Source: DATJFQ01 sp035495555
GTDB lineage: Bacteria > Acidobacteriota > Vicinamibacteria > Vicinamibacterales > 2-12-FULL-66-21
Assembly (NCBI GenBank): GCA_035495555.1
Contig: DATJFQ010000024.1
Coordinates: 13,858-77,857 of the forward strand
DNA length: 64,000 nt
Direction: 5' to 3'
In this document: one piece after another, positions 18,136 to 28,009 of the stretch
How positions within the stretch are numbered: position 1 is the stretch's first letter
How the letters are laid out: the number at the start of each line of letters is the position of its first letter
Program-made: the position numbers and the translations under genes
The notes under the pieces: model-generated
Told to the model about the DNA's origin: nothing
The model's input: the letters and a program-made list of their open reading frames with translations, nothing else
Databases searched by the model: none

Positions 18136-19515
18136 ATGCGTCGCTTGCTGTTTACGGGCGCGGTGTGCGCGGTGCTGCTGTGCCCCGCCAGTCGATCGGT
18201 CCTGGCGGAGGGGCCCGGCTACACCATCACCAATCTGGGGACGTTTTCAGGAGTCGTCCCGTTCATCACCGGCATCAACGCCAGCGGTGCCGTCTCGGGA
18301 TGGGTCCATACCGGCCTCGGCGATCGCGCGCTGCGCTATACCGATTCGGGCGGCTGGGCGCTCATCCCGGGCCTCGAATCAATCACGAGTTACGCATTCG
18401 GCATCAACGATCACGGCGACGTGGTCGGGACCGCTCTGCTTGCAAACGGCGACATACGGGCGTTCCGCTACACCGATGGCGGCAGCGTTGAATTCGTCGC
18501 GCCGTTGGACGGCGGCAGGTCTACCCAGGGTTATGGGATCAGCAACACCGGCGAGATGACCGGTTACGGCGACAAGTCGAATTTCACAACAGTTGCGTTC
18601 CGCCAGATGCCAGGCCTGCTCGCGCAGCCGATCGACGCATTCGGCAGCTCCTACTCAGCCGGGTGCGGCATCAACGACAGCGGCCAGGTCGCCGGGAGCT
18701 TCATGACGCCCGACAATCTGCTGCACGGATTCCGCGCGAACGTCGATGGTACGGTCGCGGAGATTTCGGGATTGAACGGGCCTGAGAGCCAGAACTTCCC
18801 ATGCGCGATCGACGGCGACGGTAATGTCACGGGGCAGGCCGAAACGGCCACTGGCGCCCTCCACGCCTTCCTGTTCAGCAGCGTCAATCCGCTGGACCTG
18901 GACTCGTTCGGATCCACCGGCAGCGCCGGCATTGCGATCTCGAACGGCGTGGTGGTCGGCACCTACACGCTCCCGGACAACGTGTCGACGCATGCGTTCA
19001 GGTACGATCGGACGACCGGCACGGTCGATCTGAATACACTGCTGCCTTCCGCGAGCGGCTGGGTGCTGACCGACGGCGGGGCGGTGAACGCCAAGGGCGT
19101 GATGGCCGGGCAAGGAACGCTGAATGGAGCGTCAGCCGCGTGGAAATTGTCACCGCCTTCGGATACGACGCCCCCCACGATCGCTGCGCTGTCGGTGTCG
19201 CCGTCAGCGTTGAAGCCGGATCACAAGATGACGCCGGTCGTCGTCTCCGTCTCCGCGACAGACGACGTGGACCCGCATCCGTCCTGTTCCATTACCGCGA
19301 TCGACGCGACCGACGGGGATCCGGGCGACGCCGCCATCACGGGTCCGCTCACCGCGTCTGTGCTGTCGGCGAAGGATGCCCGCGGGAACACCCGCGTCTA
19401 CACGCTCACGGTGACGTGCAGCGACGCGTCACGGAATGCGTCGACGGGAACGGTAACGGTGCAGGTGGCGGGCAACGGTGCGTCGAAGGCCCTGACCAGG
19501 ATCAAGGGAGACTGA
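18136..19515 (+). CDS. Secreted HAF-repeat protein with C-terminal Ig-like domain
   Basis: About 459 residues, starting at an ATG preceded by GGAGG nine bases upstream. A signal peptide (LLFTGAVCAVLLCPASRSVLA) is followed by seven or so HAF-type repeats of about 50 residues, each with a core like GINDSGQVAGSF or GINDHGDVVGTA followed by AFRYTDG or HAFLFS. From residue 345 a proline- and threonine-rich region leads to a beta-sandwich of the HYR/Ig type (ALSVSPSALKPDHKMTPVVV). HAF-repeat proteins are extracellular in many soil bacteria with no known activity. Upstream is a 288-base gap that holds the palindromic element and two direct GCGCACCCGCA repeats near 18024-18056. Confidence 0.88.
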   Translation: MRRLLFTGAVCAVLLCPASRSVLAEGPGYTITNLGTFSGVVPFITGINASGAVSGWVHTGLGDRALRYTDSGGWALIPGLESITSYAFGINDHGDVVGTALLANGDIRAFRYTDGGSVEFVAPLDGGRSTQGYGISNTGEMTGYGDKSNFTTVAFRQMPGLLAQPIDAFGSSYSAGCGINDSGQVAGSFMTPDNLLHGFRANVDGTVAEISGLNGPESQNFPCAIDGDGNVTGQAETATGALHAFLFSSVNPLDLDSFGSTGSAGIAISNGVVVGTYTLPDNVSTHAFRYDRTTGTVDLNTLLPSASGWVLTDGGAVNAKGVMAGQGTLNGASAAWKLSPPSDTTPPTIAALSVSPSALKPDHKMTPVVVSVSATDDVDPHPSCSITAIDATDGDPGDAAITGPLTASVLSAKDARGNTRVYTLTVTCSDASRNASTGTVTVQVAGNGASKALTRIKGD

Positions 19516-19536
19516 CCGGGCGCGGCGAGAACGCCT

Positions 19537-21495
19537 TCAGGAACGCTCCCGCGGCTCTTCGAGGTACGTGTACCCGTGCAGGCCGTCTTCGTAGAACTCG
19601 AGGAGACGGCCTGACTCTTCGAACGTCATGCGGCCCTCTCGAACGGCCAGCTCCACGTCCTGGCGCAACTTGCGCACCAGCGTCTCGGCATCGAACTCCA
19701 CGTAGTCGAGCACCTCGCGGACCGTGTCCCCTTTGATGACCGCGTCGAGGACGACGCTCCCCGCGTCGTCCAGGCTGACGTGAACGGCGTGCGTATCGCC
19801 GAACAGGTTGTGGAGATCCCCCAGAATTTCCTGGTAAGCGCCGACGAGGAACACGCCGAGGTAGTACGGCTCGCCGTTGACGGTGTGCAGCGGCAGCGTC
19901 CGCTTGACGTCGCGGCGATCGATGAACGAGTCGATCTTCCCGTCCGAGTCGCAGGTGATGTCGCCGAGCACCGCATGATGGCTGGGCGGCTGATTCAGGA
20001 AGTGAATCGGCATCACCGGGAACAGCTGCTTGATCGCCCAGCTGTCGGGAATCGACTGGAACAGCGAAAAATTGCAGAAATACGTGTCGGCCATCGCGTC
20101 GTCGAGGCCCTGCAGGTCCTCGGGGACGTCTTCCATCTGCGCGACGATCTTCTTGAGCTTGGCGAGAATCGCCCAATAGAGGTTCTCGGCCTGGCAGCGC
20201 TGGTCGAGCGGCAGATACCCGCCCGTAAACAGATTCAGCGCCATGTCGAGCGCCTGCTGGGCGTCGTGGTAGCTCTCGAGCGCGTTGCGGACCGACAGGT
20301 GTTGATACGTCTCGAGGAGGTCGATGACGGGCTGCTCCGCCTCGTCCGGCGAAATCGAATCGGGGATCTTTTCCTCGCCGAACGCCGACACCCCCAGCAC
20401 GTTGAAGATGAGAACGCTGTGGTAGGCGACGATGGCGCGCCCGCTCTCGGACACGATCGTCGGGTGCTTCACGCCCGCATCGTCGCAGACGGTCTGAATG
20501 TGGTAGACGACGTCGTTCGCGTATTCCTCGAGGGTGTAATTCACGCTCGACTCGAAGTTGGTCTGGGAGCCGTCGTAATCGACGCCGAGGCCGCCACCGA
20601 CGTCGAGGTACTCGAGACCGGCGCCGGCTTTGACCAGTTCCGCGTAGATCCGCGCGGCTTCGTTCAACGCGCCCTTGACGATGCGGATGTTCGGGATCTG
20701 GCTGCCGAGATGAAAGTGCAGGAGCTTGAAGCAGTCCTGCATGTCGCGCGCCTTCAGCTCGGTCAGGCCGCGCAGCACTTCGGCAACCGTGAGGCCGAAT
20801 TTGGAGCGGTAGCCGCCTGACCCCTGCCAGCGCCCACCGCCGCGCGACGCCAGCTTGACGCGCATGCCGATCTGCGGCCTGACGCCGACCTTCTCCGCAT
20901 ACTTCAGGATGAGGCCCAGCTCCGTGTACTTCTCGACGACGGGGATGATGTTGCGCCCGATCTTCTGGGCGAGCATCGCCGCTTCGATGTACTCGGCGTC
21001 TTTGAAGCCGTTGCAGATGATGGGCGTGTCGTTGGTCGCCTGCGCCATCACGGCCAGCAGTTCGGGTTTCGAACCGGCCTCGAGGCCGAAGCCGTATTCC
21101 CGGCCGAAGTCGTGGACCTCTTCGACGACCTGCCGCTGCTGGTTCACCTTGATTGGATAGACGCAGATGTAGCGCCCGTCGTAGTTGTGCTGATTGATCG
21201 CGGTCTGAAAGGCGTTGTGGATGTCGCCGATGCGATGGCGCAGGATATCGGTGAAGCGAATCAGCACCGGGAGCCCGATGCCGCGGAGCATCAAGTGGTC
21301 CGTGAGCTGCTTCAGATCGATGCTGCGCGACGGATCCTTCGTCGGGTGGACGAGGACGTGGCCGTCTCTCGAAATCGAGAAGTACCCTTTTCCCCACCGA
21401 TCGACTTCGTACAGTTCAGTCGCGTCGCTGACGGTGAAGATCTCTCCCGCCTGCCACGTGCGGTTCCTCGTTGTGGGGGTGCTCACTCGGTTCAT
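19537..21495 (-). CDS. speA: Biosynthetic arginine decarboxylase
   Basis: About 652 residues, the usual length for SpeA. It decarboxylates L-arginine to agmatine, the first step of one polyamine route. It is a fold-III PLP enzyme: the PLP lysine is in YPIKVNQQ (about residue 116), followed by GLEAGSKPELL, and the glycine-rich phosphate loop region DVGGGLGVDYDGS is near 280. The C-terminal active-site piece is GAYQEILGDLHNLFGD. An upstream GTG at 21504 is possible but the ATG at 21495 gives the common start. No agmatinase or agmatine deiminase is adjacent. Confidence 0.94.
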   Translation of the reverse strand: MNRVSTPTTRNRTWQAGEIFTVSDATELYEVDRWGKGYFSISRDGHVLVHPTKDPSRSIDLKQLTDHLMLRGIGLPVLIRFTDILRHRIGDIHNAFQTAINQHNYDGRYICVYPIKVNQQRQVVEEVHDFGREYGFGLEAGSKPELLAVMAQATNDTPIICNGFKDAEYIEAAMLAQKIGRNIIPVVEKYTELGLILKYAEKVGVRPQIGMRVKLASRGGGRWQGSGGYRSKFGLTVAEVLRGLTELKARDMQDCFKLLHFHLGSQIPNIRIVKGALNEAARIYAELVKAGAGLEYLDVGGGLGVDYDGSQTNFESSVNYTLEEYANDVVYHIQTVCDDAGVKHPTIVSESGRAIVAYHSVLIFNVLGVSAFGEEKIPDSISPDEAEQPVIDLLETYQHLSVRNALESYHDAQQALDMALNLFTGGYLPLDQRCQAENLYWAILAKLKKIVAQMEDVPEDLQGLDDAMADTYFCNFSLFQSIPDSWAIKQLFPVMPIHFLNQPPSHHAVLGDITCDSDGKIDSFIDRRDVKRTLPLHTVNGEPYYLGVFLVGAYQEILGDLHNLFGDTHAVHVSLDDAGSVVLDAVIKGDTVREVLDYVEFDAETLVRKLRQDVELAVREGRMTFEESGRLLEFYEDGLHGYTYLEEPRERS

Positions 21496-21553
21496 GATAC
21501 ACACGTTTTCCGGGAGCGTACCCCCCGAACGCGAGGAGAAATTCGCGGGACGG

Positions 21554-23734
21554 TCAGCGCGACGACGAACTGGAGAGATCGAGTGAGGGCCGAAGCTCGA
21601 TGATGTGCGCGCGGGTGCCTTCCGCGGCGTCGATCCGGATCCCGTTCGCCGTCAGATCCGCGCCGCTCGTAGGCTCGAACCCGCCCCCGTCGACCGGGAG
21701 GATCTCGTACCTGGTTTCCGGGCGCAGCCCCTGCGGACGCACAGTGATGTGGTCGCTGCCGCCCGCGTTCTGATACGCGAATATCAGCGACGTCCCCGAC
21801 GCGAAGTCCGTCTCCTGGAGCACGTCCCATCGGCCCTGGTCGTCGTCGCCGACCTGAGGCGTGAGCAGTGTGGCGCTCGCGCCGCTGAGCGTGTCGCGAA
21901 TGTCTTTGTAGATATCGATCTCGCGGCGGATGCCGGCCCGATCGTTCTCCGACAGGTCGGCGCCGCGCCAGGTCGTGCCCAGCATGCCGGGCATCCGGCT
22001 TCTGAAGGATGTCGTGAGATCGGTGGCGCCTTCAGGATCCTGCCATTCGCCATCGAAGACGAAGGACAGCAGCACCGGCGGCGGCATCACCACGCTGAGC
22101 CCTTCGAGGTTGTGGCGGACGTGGGGTGACGTGAACGTGCGGTCGTCCATCCACGCCGAGTCCGTCGAAGCGAGCATCCCGGGTTCGAGGCGGTTGCCGC
22201 CGCCGGAGCAATTCTCGATCAGCAGATCGGGATAGCGCTGCCGCAGTTCCGCGAGAATATCCAGCAACGCGCGATTGTGGGCGAAGTTGCCGTCGCCGGC
22301 TCCGTGGCCGTGGCCGCTGCGATCGCAGTTCACCCACGTGTTGTTGTCCCATTTCAGGTAGTCCGGATTGACATCGTCGATGAGGCGCGTGAGCCGCTCG
22401 AGGATCCAGTCGCGCGCCTCCGGGGACGCGAGGCAGATTTGCGCGGCTGGTGCCGTTTTGTTGGTGGACCCGGGACTGTACCGGCCATTGGACATCGCCA
22501 GCCAGCGCTCGCGCGCGAGACCCGGCTTCCCGACCGTATGCATGTCGACGCGTTCCGGCTCCACCCAGAGACCGAACTTCATCCCGCGCTCGTGCGCGAA
22601 GTCGCTCAGCGCGCGGAGCCCGGACGGGAATCGATCCGTGTCCTCCTCCCAGACGCCGATGCCGGTCGTGAAGTCGGACGGGTCGCTTCCGCTCACATAC
22701 CACCCCGCGTCGACCACGAACAGTTCGATGCCGAGGTCAGCCGCCGAGTCAATCTCCGAGCGCATCGACGCTTCGTCGATCGCCGTGCCGTACGCGAACC
22801 ACGTGTTATAGGTCACCAGCGGCTGGTAGGGGCGCCCCTGGCGGACGGCGGCCATGACGAACGCCCGCATCGCTTCCGATGCGCGGCGGGTCGTCGCATC
22901 CGACAGCCCGATGTAAGCGTGGGGTGTCTCGAGCGGCGCCGCTGCCGAGGTGCTGAACGCGGGCAGGCCGACTGACGCGGCCAGCGAGTCGCCGTGGCGT
23001 GTAAGCGCGATCTGCCAGGATCCCGGCCAGAGAAGACCGCCGAAGACGGCCGCCTTCTGCCGAATCACCTGAAACCAGGGCACCGCCTGTTCGGTCGCGC
23101 GTCCAGTCGCACCGATGTTCACGGAGGCGCCATCGTCCAGCGCGGTCGATTGCAGCGTGAAGCTGCCGCCGGCGTCGTCTGCAGTCTGCAGACCCGTGAG
23201 CCAGTGGATTCGGCCGTTGGCCATCGTCAGGTCGAGCCTGGGAAGCTGATCGATGTCAATCGCCCGCGAATCGGTCGGCGCGAGCGTCGTCCAGGACTCG
23301 ATAACCGGCGCGCCCGCGTAACAGACGTAGTGGCGCTCGACCGAGACGTGGAGATCCGCGGCTCGATACCGGGCGACCAGTTCGACGCCGGAACCGTACT
23401 GCGCGGTCGTAACGCCCTCGAAGGTGAATCCCTGCGTACTGAGGGTGCGGGTGGTTCCCGCCAGGGAAACGGTTGGTGGCGCGCCACTCGATGCAAGCCA
23501 CTCCTCATCCGAACCAGGCGCGGTGAGACTGACCGGCATCAACGTGCGGTCGCGAGTCAACGTCAGTGTGAACGCAATACCCGGATTACCGATCGTGAAA
23601 CTGCCGTCGTCTGCGCGATCGACATAGGCGTCGCCGTTATCGACCAGTCGCGTGTCGTCGCTGCGCACCGCCGTCGCCAGCAGCACGAGTGCCAAGGCGG
23701 TGACAGCCGTCCTGCGAAGTGGACTTCGGTGCAT
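21554..23734 (-). CDS. Alpha-galactosidase, glycoside hydrolase family 36 (GH-D clan)
   Basis: About 726 residues with a signal peptide (RTAVTALALVLLATAVRS), so probably periplasmic or secreted. An N-terminal beta-supersandwich leads into a TIM barrel. The barrel has VDAGWYVSG near 343, LWVEPERV near 391, and PDYLKWDNNTW, where Asp463 fits the GH36 nucleophile. ENCSGGGNRLEPGM with SAWMDD (Asp530-531) holds the acid/base aspartate. GH36 enzymes remove terminal alpha-galactose from raffinose-type sugars and galactomannans. The open frame extends upstream for 200 codons through repeat DNA; that part is rejected because the signal peptide begins at the chosen ATG. Confidence 0.9.
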   Translation of the reverse strand: MHRSPLRRTAVTALALVLLATAVRSDDTRLVDNGDAYVDRADDGSFTIGNPGIAFTLTLTRDRTLMPVSLTAPGSDEEWLASSGAPPTVSLAGTTRTLSTQGFTFEGVTTAQYGSGVELVARYRAADLHVSVERHYVCYAGAPVIESWTTLAPTDSRAIDIDQLPRLDLTMANGRIHWLTGLQTADDAGGSFTLQSTALDDGASVNIGATGRATEQAVPWFQVIRQKAAVFGGLLWPGSWQIALTRHGDSLAASVGLPAFSTSAAAPLETPHAYIGLSDATTRRASEAMRAFVMAAVRQGRPYQPLVTYNTWFAYGTAIDEASMRSEIDSAADLGIELFVVDAGWYVSGSDPSDFTTGIGVWEEDTDRFPSGLRALSDFAHERGMKFGLWVEPERVDMHTVGKPGLARERWLAMSNGRYSPGSTNKTAPAAQICLASPEARDWILERLTRLIDDVNPDYLKWDNNTWVNCDRSGHGHGAGDGNFAHNRALLDILAELRQRYPDLLIENCSGGGNRLEPGMLASTDSAWMDDRTFTSPHVRHNLEGLSVVMPPPVLLSFVFDGEWQDPEGATDLTTSFRSRMPGMLGTTWRGADLSENDRAGIRREIDIYKDIRDTLSGASATLLTPQVGDDDQGRWDVLQETDFASGTSLIFAYQNAGGSDHITVRPQGLRPETRYEILPVDGGGFEPTSGADLTANGIRIDAAEGTRAHIIELRPSLDLSSSSSR

Positions 23735-23827
23735 AGTTCTGTGGACGTACCAACGCGTGCAGCGGCCGGTTCGAACAGTTCGGACCGGCGCTGTGCGAAA
23801 CGAGTACCACTCGTGCGGAAGGCGCGC

Positions 23828-24376
23828 GCACCTCGCGCCTCGCGCCTCCCGTCTCACGCCGCGCGCCGATCCGCCTTGTCTTGCGATGGGTCCCCGCTCG
23901 GACAACTCCGCCTCCGCGCAGGCAGAGACTCCGCCTGCGCTCCGGCGGGATCTCGCCGAAGCCGCTTCGCGGCGGAGGCGGACCCGCTTCGTGGTCGGCG
24001 GCGGGAAAGACTTCGACGAGGAGCCGCCTCCGCGCGACGCGCGCGCCCGTCCTCGCCCCCATCGCTGGTGAGGCGATCGGGCTCGCGCGCCTCTCGCCTC
24101 CCGCCTCGCGCCGCGCGCCTCGCACCGCGCGCCTCCCGCCTGACGCCGCGCGCCGATCCGCCTTGTCTTGCGATGGGGCCCCCGCTCGGACAGCCCGCTT
24201 CGTGCTCGGCGGCCGGAAAGATTGTCGACGAGGAGCCGCCTCCGCGCGAAGCGGGCGCCCGTCCTCGCGCCCATCGCTGGTGAGGCGATCGGGCCCGCGC
24301 GTCTCTCTCGCCCCACCTCCCGCCTCGCGCCTCGCACCTCGCACCTCGCGCCTCGCGCCTCGCGCCTCGCGCCTCG
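23828..24376. repeat. Compound intergenic repeat: GC-rich heptamer arrays around two copies of a core
   Basis: This fills most of the 643-base gap between the GH36 and TonB receptor genes. Heptamer arrays of the GCGCCTC/GCCTCGC type lie at 23828-23862, 24082-24151 and 24321-24376, the last with eight consecutive units, mostly CGCCTCG. Between them are two copies of a core that begins CCGATCCGCCTTGTCTTGCG and ends GTGAGGCGATCGGG: 23866-24081 and 24153-24293. Copy two lacks about 75 internal bases. No real gene is seen here. Bases 23735-23827 hold only the leader of the GH36 gene. Confidence 0.9.
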
Positions 24377-24377
24377 C

Positions 24378-27227
24378 TTAGAAGTTGAAACGCACGCCGA
24401 ACCTCGCGATGCGCGGATTCATGATTTCCGTCACCGCGTTGAACGTGTCGGCGTTTACGTTGTACTTCCGTCCGAGCACCGTGCCGCTGTTGAGCAGGTT
24501 GAACACATCGACATCGAACGACAGGTGCCGCGCGCCGAAGGAGAACTGCTTTTCGAAGCGGGCGTCGAGCGTCGACACGTTCGGCAGGCGGTACTTGCCC
24601 ACATTGCTGCCGACCACCAGCACGTCCTTGAGGCCGTACACCGTTTCGTTCACCGACGTGTTGTCGGCAAAGAACATTTCCGAATATCCCTGACGAAGTG
24701 TCCAGTTCGCGCCAAGATTGACGCCCCACGGCCCCTGGTAGTACCCGTTCGCGATGAACTGATACTTCGGCAGGGTGAGATAGATCTGCGACTTGCCGCT
24801 GCCGGCGGTCGGGACGGTGACGGTCGCGCGGTTGACGAGCGGGTCGGACGTGAGCGGGGTCGGATCCACGATGGAACGCGACGGATCGTCGAAATACTCC
24901 TTCTCCGAGTTCCAGGAGAACCCGAACCGCCCCATCCAGCGGTTCGCCAGACGCTTGGTCGCGGAGACTTCCACGCCGTTGAACGCCCGGTGATACCCCT
25001 CGCGGTTGGCCGTCAGCGTGCCGTTGCCGAGCGGCGTGGCCGCCTCGCTCAGCGCGTAGTACGGCTGGTGGACCGCCGTGCCGTCGGGCAGCGTCGCGTC
25101 GATATAGCCGTCGATCGCGTAGTCGGCGGTCGTGGCGCCAATGGGGGGAGCGACGTTCCAGAGCTGGTGCACGAAACGGCGCCACGTATAAGTGGCCGAG
25201 ACGCCGAAGTTGGCCATCAGCTCGTGGTCGAGGCCAATCGCAATCTCGTGGGTGCGCGGCGCGCGGTAATTCGGGTCAATCTGATTGACTGGTCGTGTGG
25301 GGTCGGACGCGATGATGTTGCGCGACCCGAGGAACCGCCCGAGTTCGTCGGGCTCGATCTCGAAGTTCTGATTGCGGTCCACCGCGAGGTAGTACGAGTA
25401 CGCATAGCTCGCCGCGGAAATGTTGCCCGCGACCGCCGCGTTCAGCTGTCCCGCGAACGACGAATAGCTCGCCCGGGCGATCGTCCTGCGCCCTTCGCCG
25501 ATCGCGTACGTCAGCCCTGCGCGCGGCGACCACGTATTCCAGATGACCGCATTCTTGACGGCCGGCGCGTCCACCGCCGGCAGGTCCTCCGGGACGACGG
25601 GATGAGCGTCGAGATGAATCGCGTCGGTCGAGGACGTCGCCCGATCGAAGCGCAGCGCCGCGCTGATCGTGAGCCGGTCCAGCGAGATCGTGTCGCCCGC
25701 GAACAATGAGGTGTACAGCGCGTGATTCACCTGATGGAAGGGCCGGATGGCGATCGCTTCCGTGAGGTGTGTCTCGGGATCCAGCTCGAAATCCTCGAAG
25801 TCGCCGCCGTAACGCACCGTCGTGTCGTCCGTGTAACGGCGCGCGGAACCGCCGAACTTCAGCTCGTGACGGCCGCGGAACCAGCTGCCGTCTCCGTTGA
25901 ACACGACCTGCGGACGGTCGGTGTTTTCGTACAGGCTCGTGTTGTGCTGGACGCTGTTCGCGTCGATGAACACCTGCTTGTCGAGACCGCCTTTCGGCGT
26001 GAGCGAGAACGGCCCGTTGACGTGCGCGCCGCGCACGGTCAGAAACAGCGTGCTGGAGGCGACGTAATCGGCCTCCCCCTTGTACAGCTTCGACGGCCCG
26101 TTCTGAATCCACGTGGTCTCCGGTGGATTGTCCGGACCTGCGCCGCGCCCATCCTTCTTCTTGTTGCCGCTGAAGAACGTGAAGTTGCCGCGGAGCGCCT
26201 GCGTCAGGGCTGCGCTTGCCTTCGCGCCGATGTTCTCGAGCGTGGTCTTGTCGGGATAGCCGTCGAGCGTCTGAATGTTCACGTCCGTGCGCGCGAGCGA
26301 TCCCCATCCCCAGAGGCGATCCTTGACGAGCGGGCCGCCGAGCTCACCGCCGTAATCGGCGTACTTCGTGAGGCGATTGCCCTTCCCGCTCACGCCGCCG
26401 AGCGCGTCCACGAGATCCGCCGGCACGTTCGACGACTGGAGGTCTTTGTTCTCGTAATAGGTACGCGCGGAACCGTGCGCCGTATTCGTGCCGGACTTCA
26501 GCACGAAATTCATCTGCACACCCGCCGTGGCCTGCTGCGCGTCGGCTCCCCCTGTGGTGACCTGCATCTCCTGGAACATGTCGAAGTCGTAGTAACTGGG
26601 CGACGAACCGAGCGCGCTCATGTCGGTGATCGGAATCCCGTCCATGTACCAGGTGTTATCGCCGGTCGAGGCGCCTTTCGCAATGTAGTTCGACTGCTGG
26701 CCGGATTCGGAGCCGCCAACGTTGACGCGGTCCACGATGACGCCCGGCACGGTCTGCAGCACGACCCACGGGTCCCGCGCCGATGGAATGTTTTGCAGCT
26801 CCTGGTTCGTGATGTTCGTGGAGATCGTCTGACGCTTGGGTTCGAGGACCGGCACCTCCGCCGCGACCTGCACCTGCTCGGTGACCCCTCCGATGCCCAT
26901 CGTGACGCGCAGCGGCACGACGCCGCCGGCGGTGACGGGGACGTTTCGGTTCAGGTAATCCGCGAAGCCGGACAGCGCGGCTCTCACCTGATACGTGCCG
27001 GCGGGGAGGTTCAGAAAATGCGCTTGCCCCTGCGCGTCGGTCGTGGCGCTCTGGTTCTGTGGTCCCGAAAGATCGACGGTCACGCCCGGGAGCACCGCGC
27101 CGGATTGATCCTGAGTCGTGACATCGATGCGGCCGGTGAATACCTGCGCGCCTGCCGGCGCCGCGGCACACACCATCGCCGCGCACGCCCACGCGAGCAC
27201 GCGCTCGCGATGCAATGGATTGAACAT
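24378..27227 (-). CDS. TonB-dependent receptor with carboxypeptidase-regulatory domain
   Basis: About 949 residues. The ATG has GGAGGG eight bases upstream and begins a signal peptide (VLAWACAAMVCAAAPAGAQ). Residues 30-115 form a carboxypeptidase-regulatory-like beta-sandwich (GAVLPGVTVDLSGPQNQSAT). A plug domain follows with IPSARDPWVVLQTVPGV and YYDFDMFQEMQVTTGGADA, then a beta-barrel that ends in ARFGVRFNF, the aromatic C-terminal residue expected of outer-membrane barrels. It is of the Oar/SusC-like kind common in Acidobacteria, where the substrate is often a large sugar or peptide. The GH36 gene downstream on the same strand makes galactoside uptake an attractive but unproven idea. Confidence 0.9.
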   Translation of the reverse strand: MFNPLHRERVLAWACAAMVCAAAPAGAQVFTGRIDVTTQDQSGAVLPGVTVDLSGPQNQSATTDAQGQAHFLNLPAGTYQVRAALSGFADYLNRNVPVTAGGVVPLRVTMGIGGVTEQVQVAAEVPVLEPKRQTISTNITNQELQNIPSARDPWVVLQTVPGVIVDRVNVGGSESGQQSNYIAKGASTGDNTWYMDGIPITDMSALGSSPSYYDFDMFQEMQVTTGGADAQQATAGVQMNFVLKSGTNTAHGSARTYYENKDLQSSNVPADLVDALGGVSGKGNRLTKYADYGGELGGPLVKDRLWGWGSLARTDVNIQTLDGYPDKTTLENIGAKASAALTQALRGNFTFFSGNKKKDGRGAGPDNPPETTWIQNGPSKLYKGEADYVASSTLFLTVRGAHVNGPFSLTPKGGLDKQVFIDANSVQHNTSLYENTDRPQVVFNGDGSWFRGRHELKFGGSARRYTDDTTVRYGGDFEDFELDPETHLTEAIAIRPFHQVNHALYTSLFAGDTISLDRLTISAALRFDRATSSTDAIHLDAHPVVPEDLPAVDAPAVKNAVIWNTWSPRAGLTYAIGEGRRTIARASYSSFAGQLNAAVAGNISAASYAYSYYLAVDRNQNFEIEPDELGRFLGSRNIIASDPTRPVNQIDPNYRAPRTHEIAIGLDHELMANFGVSATYTWRRFVHQLWNVAPPIGATTADYAIDGYIDATLPDGTAVHQPYYALSEAATPLGNGTLTANREGYHRAFNGVEVSATKRLANRWMGRFGFSWNSEKEYFDDPSRSIVDPTPLTSDPLVNRATVTVPTAGSGKSQIYLTLPKYQFIANGYYQGPWGVNLGANWTLRQGYSEMFFADNTSVNETVYGLKDVLVVGSNVGKYRLPNVSTLDARFEKQFSFGARHLSFDVDVFNLLNSGTVLGRKYNVNADTFNAVTEIMNPRIARFGVRFNF

Positions 27228-27634
27228 GTTGTGGCCCTCCAAATGAGGGGTGCCGCTAGGCAATCGCAGTGCCCGCGTTCGTCGAACCGAAGCCGCAAGC
27301 CGCATTCTTGCAATCACTTGTGACGAGCGGCGCGTGCACGATGGCGTGACCCCCTCCAGTGGTGACCAATGCTGTCCGCGGTCGGCTCGCGGCGCGTCAC
27401 GCGATGCGGGTTGCATCGCCGCGAGATTCAAGCGTCCGAAGATCGACCGGGAAAAAATCGGAGATTCTGGATCGACAGGATGTCGAGAAGCTGTTCGCTC
27501 GGGCCCAAACCACTCCGGCGCGGGACATGACGAGTTCGTGATTTGGTGTCAGGACTGTAATCGTCGGCGCCGGCGATCACGCGAAAACGGCTGTTTTTCG
27601 CAGGTACTCCGCTTGCGAGTCGCAGACCTCATCC
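27228..27634. other. Intergenic region of 407 bases with no recognised feature
   Basis: Lies between the divergent TonB receptor and receiver-like genes. The receptor's ribosome site is at 27235-27240. I see no tRNA-like cloverleaf, heptamer array, palindromic element or clear promoter box. It may hold the long leaders of one or both genes. Confidence 0.5.
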
Positions 27635-28009
27635 ATGCAGCCGATGGCCGTCAGGCGACTCGCGATTACGGTGCCGGGGTGGGCGTCGGTCGAACCGAAG
27701 GCATCCGTCCTGATCGTGTGTGCCGACCTGGAATTCAGCGGCGTTGCCGCTCGAGTGCTTCGTCGCGCGTGGTATGCCGCAGAAACGGCCCCGCACGGGG
27801 GCCACGCGTTTCTGGCGTGCATGCGTCAGCGATTTGACTTGATTCTGATCGATACCCGCTCGATCGGCGGCAGCGAACAGTTCGTGGGCGGGCTGCTTCG
27901 CCACTGCCCTGGCGCGCGCGTGGCGCCGCTCGGCACCCGGCCGCGCGACGCCGAGGAGTTGCTCGAGCAGATCGAAGCGCTACTTCCCGTTCCCCAGGCG
28001 AAACTCTGA
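27635..28009 (+). CDS. Orphan receiver-like domain protein
   Basis: A 124-residue protein that looks like a lone CheY-type receiver domain from about residue 22 on. ASVLIVCADLEFSGVAARVL matches the first beta strand and helix, but the acidic pair is reduced to one Asp. FDLILIDTRS supplies the expected phospho-acceptor Asp near residue 74, and a Thr is absent where strand 4 should have it. The conserved Lys of strand 5 is not obvious. It could be a non-phosphorylated or degenerate receiver. No kinase is adjacent. Its 3' end overlaps the convergent LolA-like gene by 30 bases. The start is uncertain. Confidence 0.58.
   Translation: MQPMAVRRLAITVPGWASVEPKASVLIVCADLEFSGVAARVLRRAWYAAETAPHGGHAFLACMRQRFDLILIDTRSIGGSEQFVGGLLRHCPGARVAPLGTRPRDAEELLEQIEALLPVPQAKL

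Noticed and set aside
23735..24337. N-terminal extension of the GH36 gene by 201 codons
   Set aside because: It translates repeat DNA (heptamers and core copies), and a clean signal peptide begins at the ATG at 23734.
27228..27634. Possible tRNA or small RNA in the largest non-repeat gap
   Set aside because: No cloverleaf arms, anticodon loop or strong terminator were seen.
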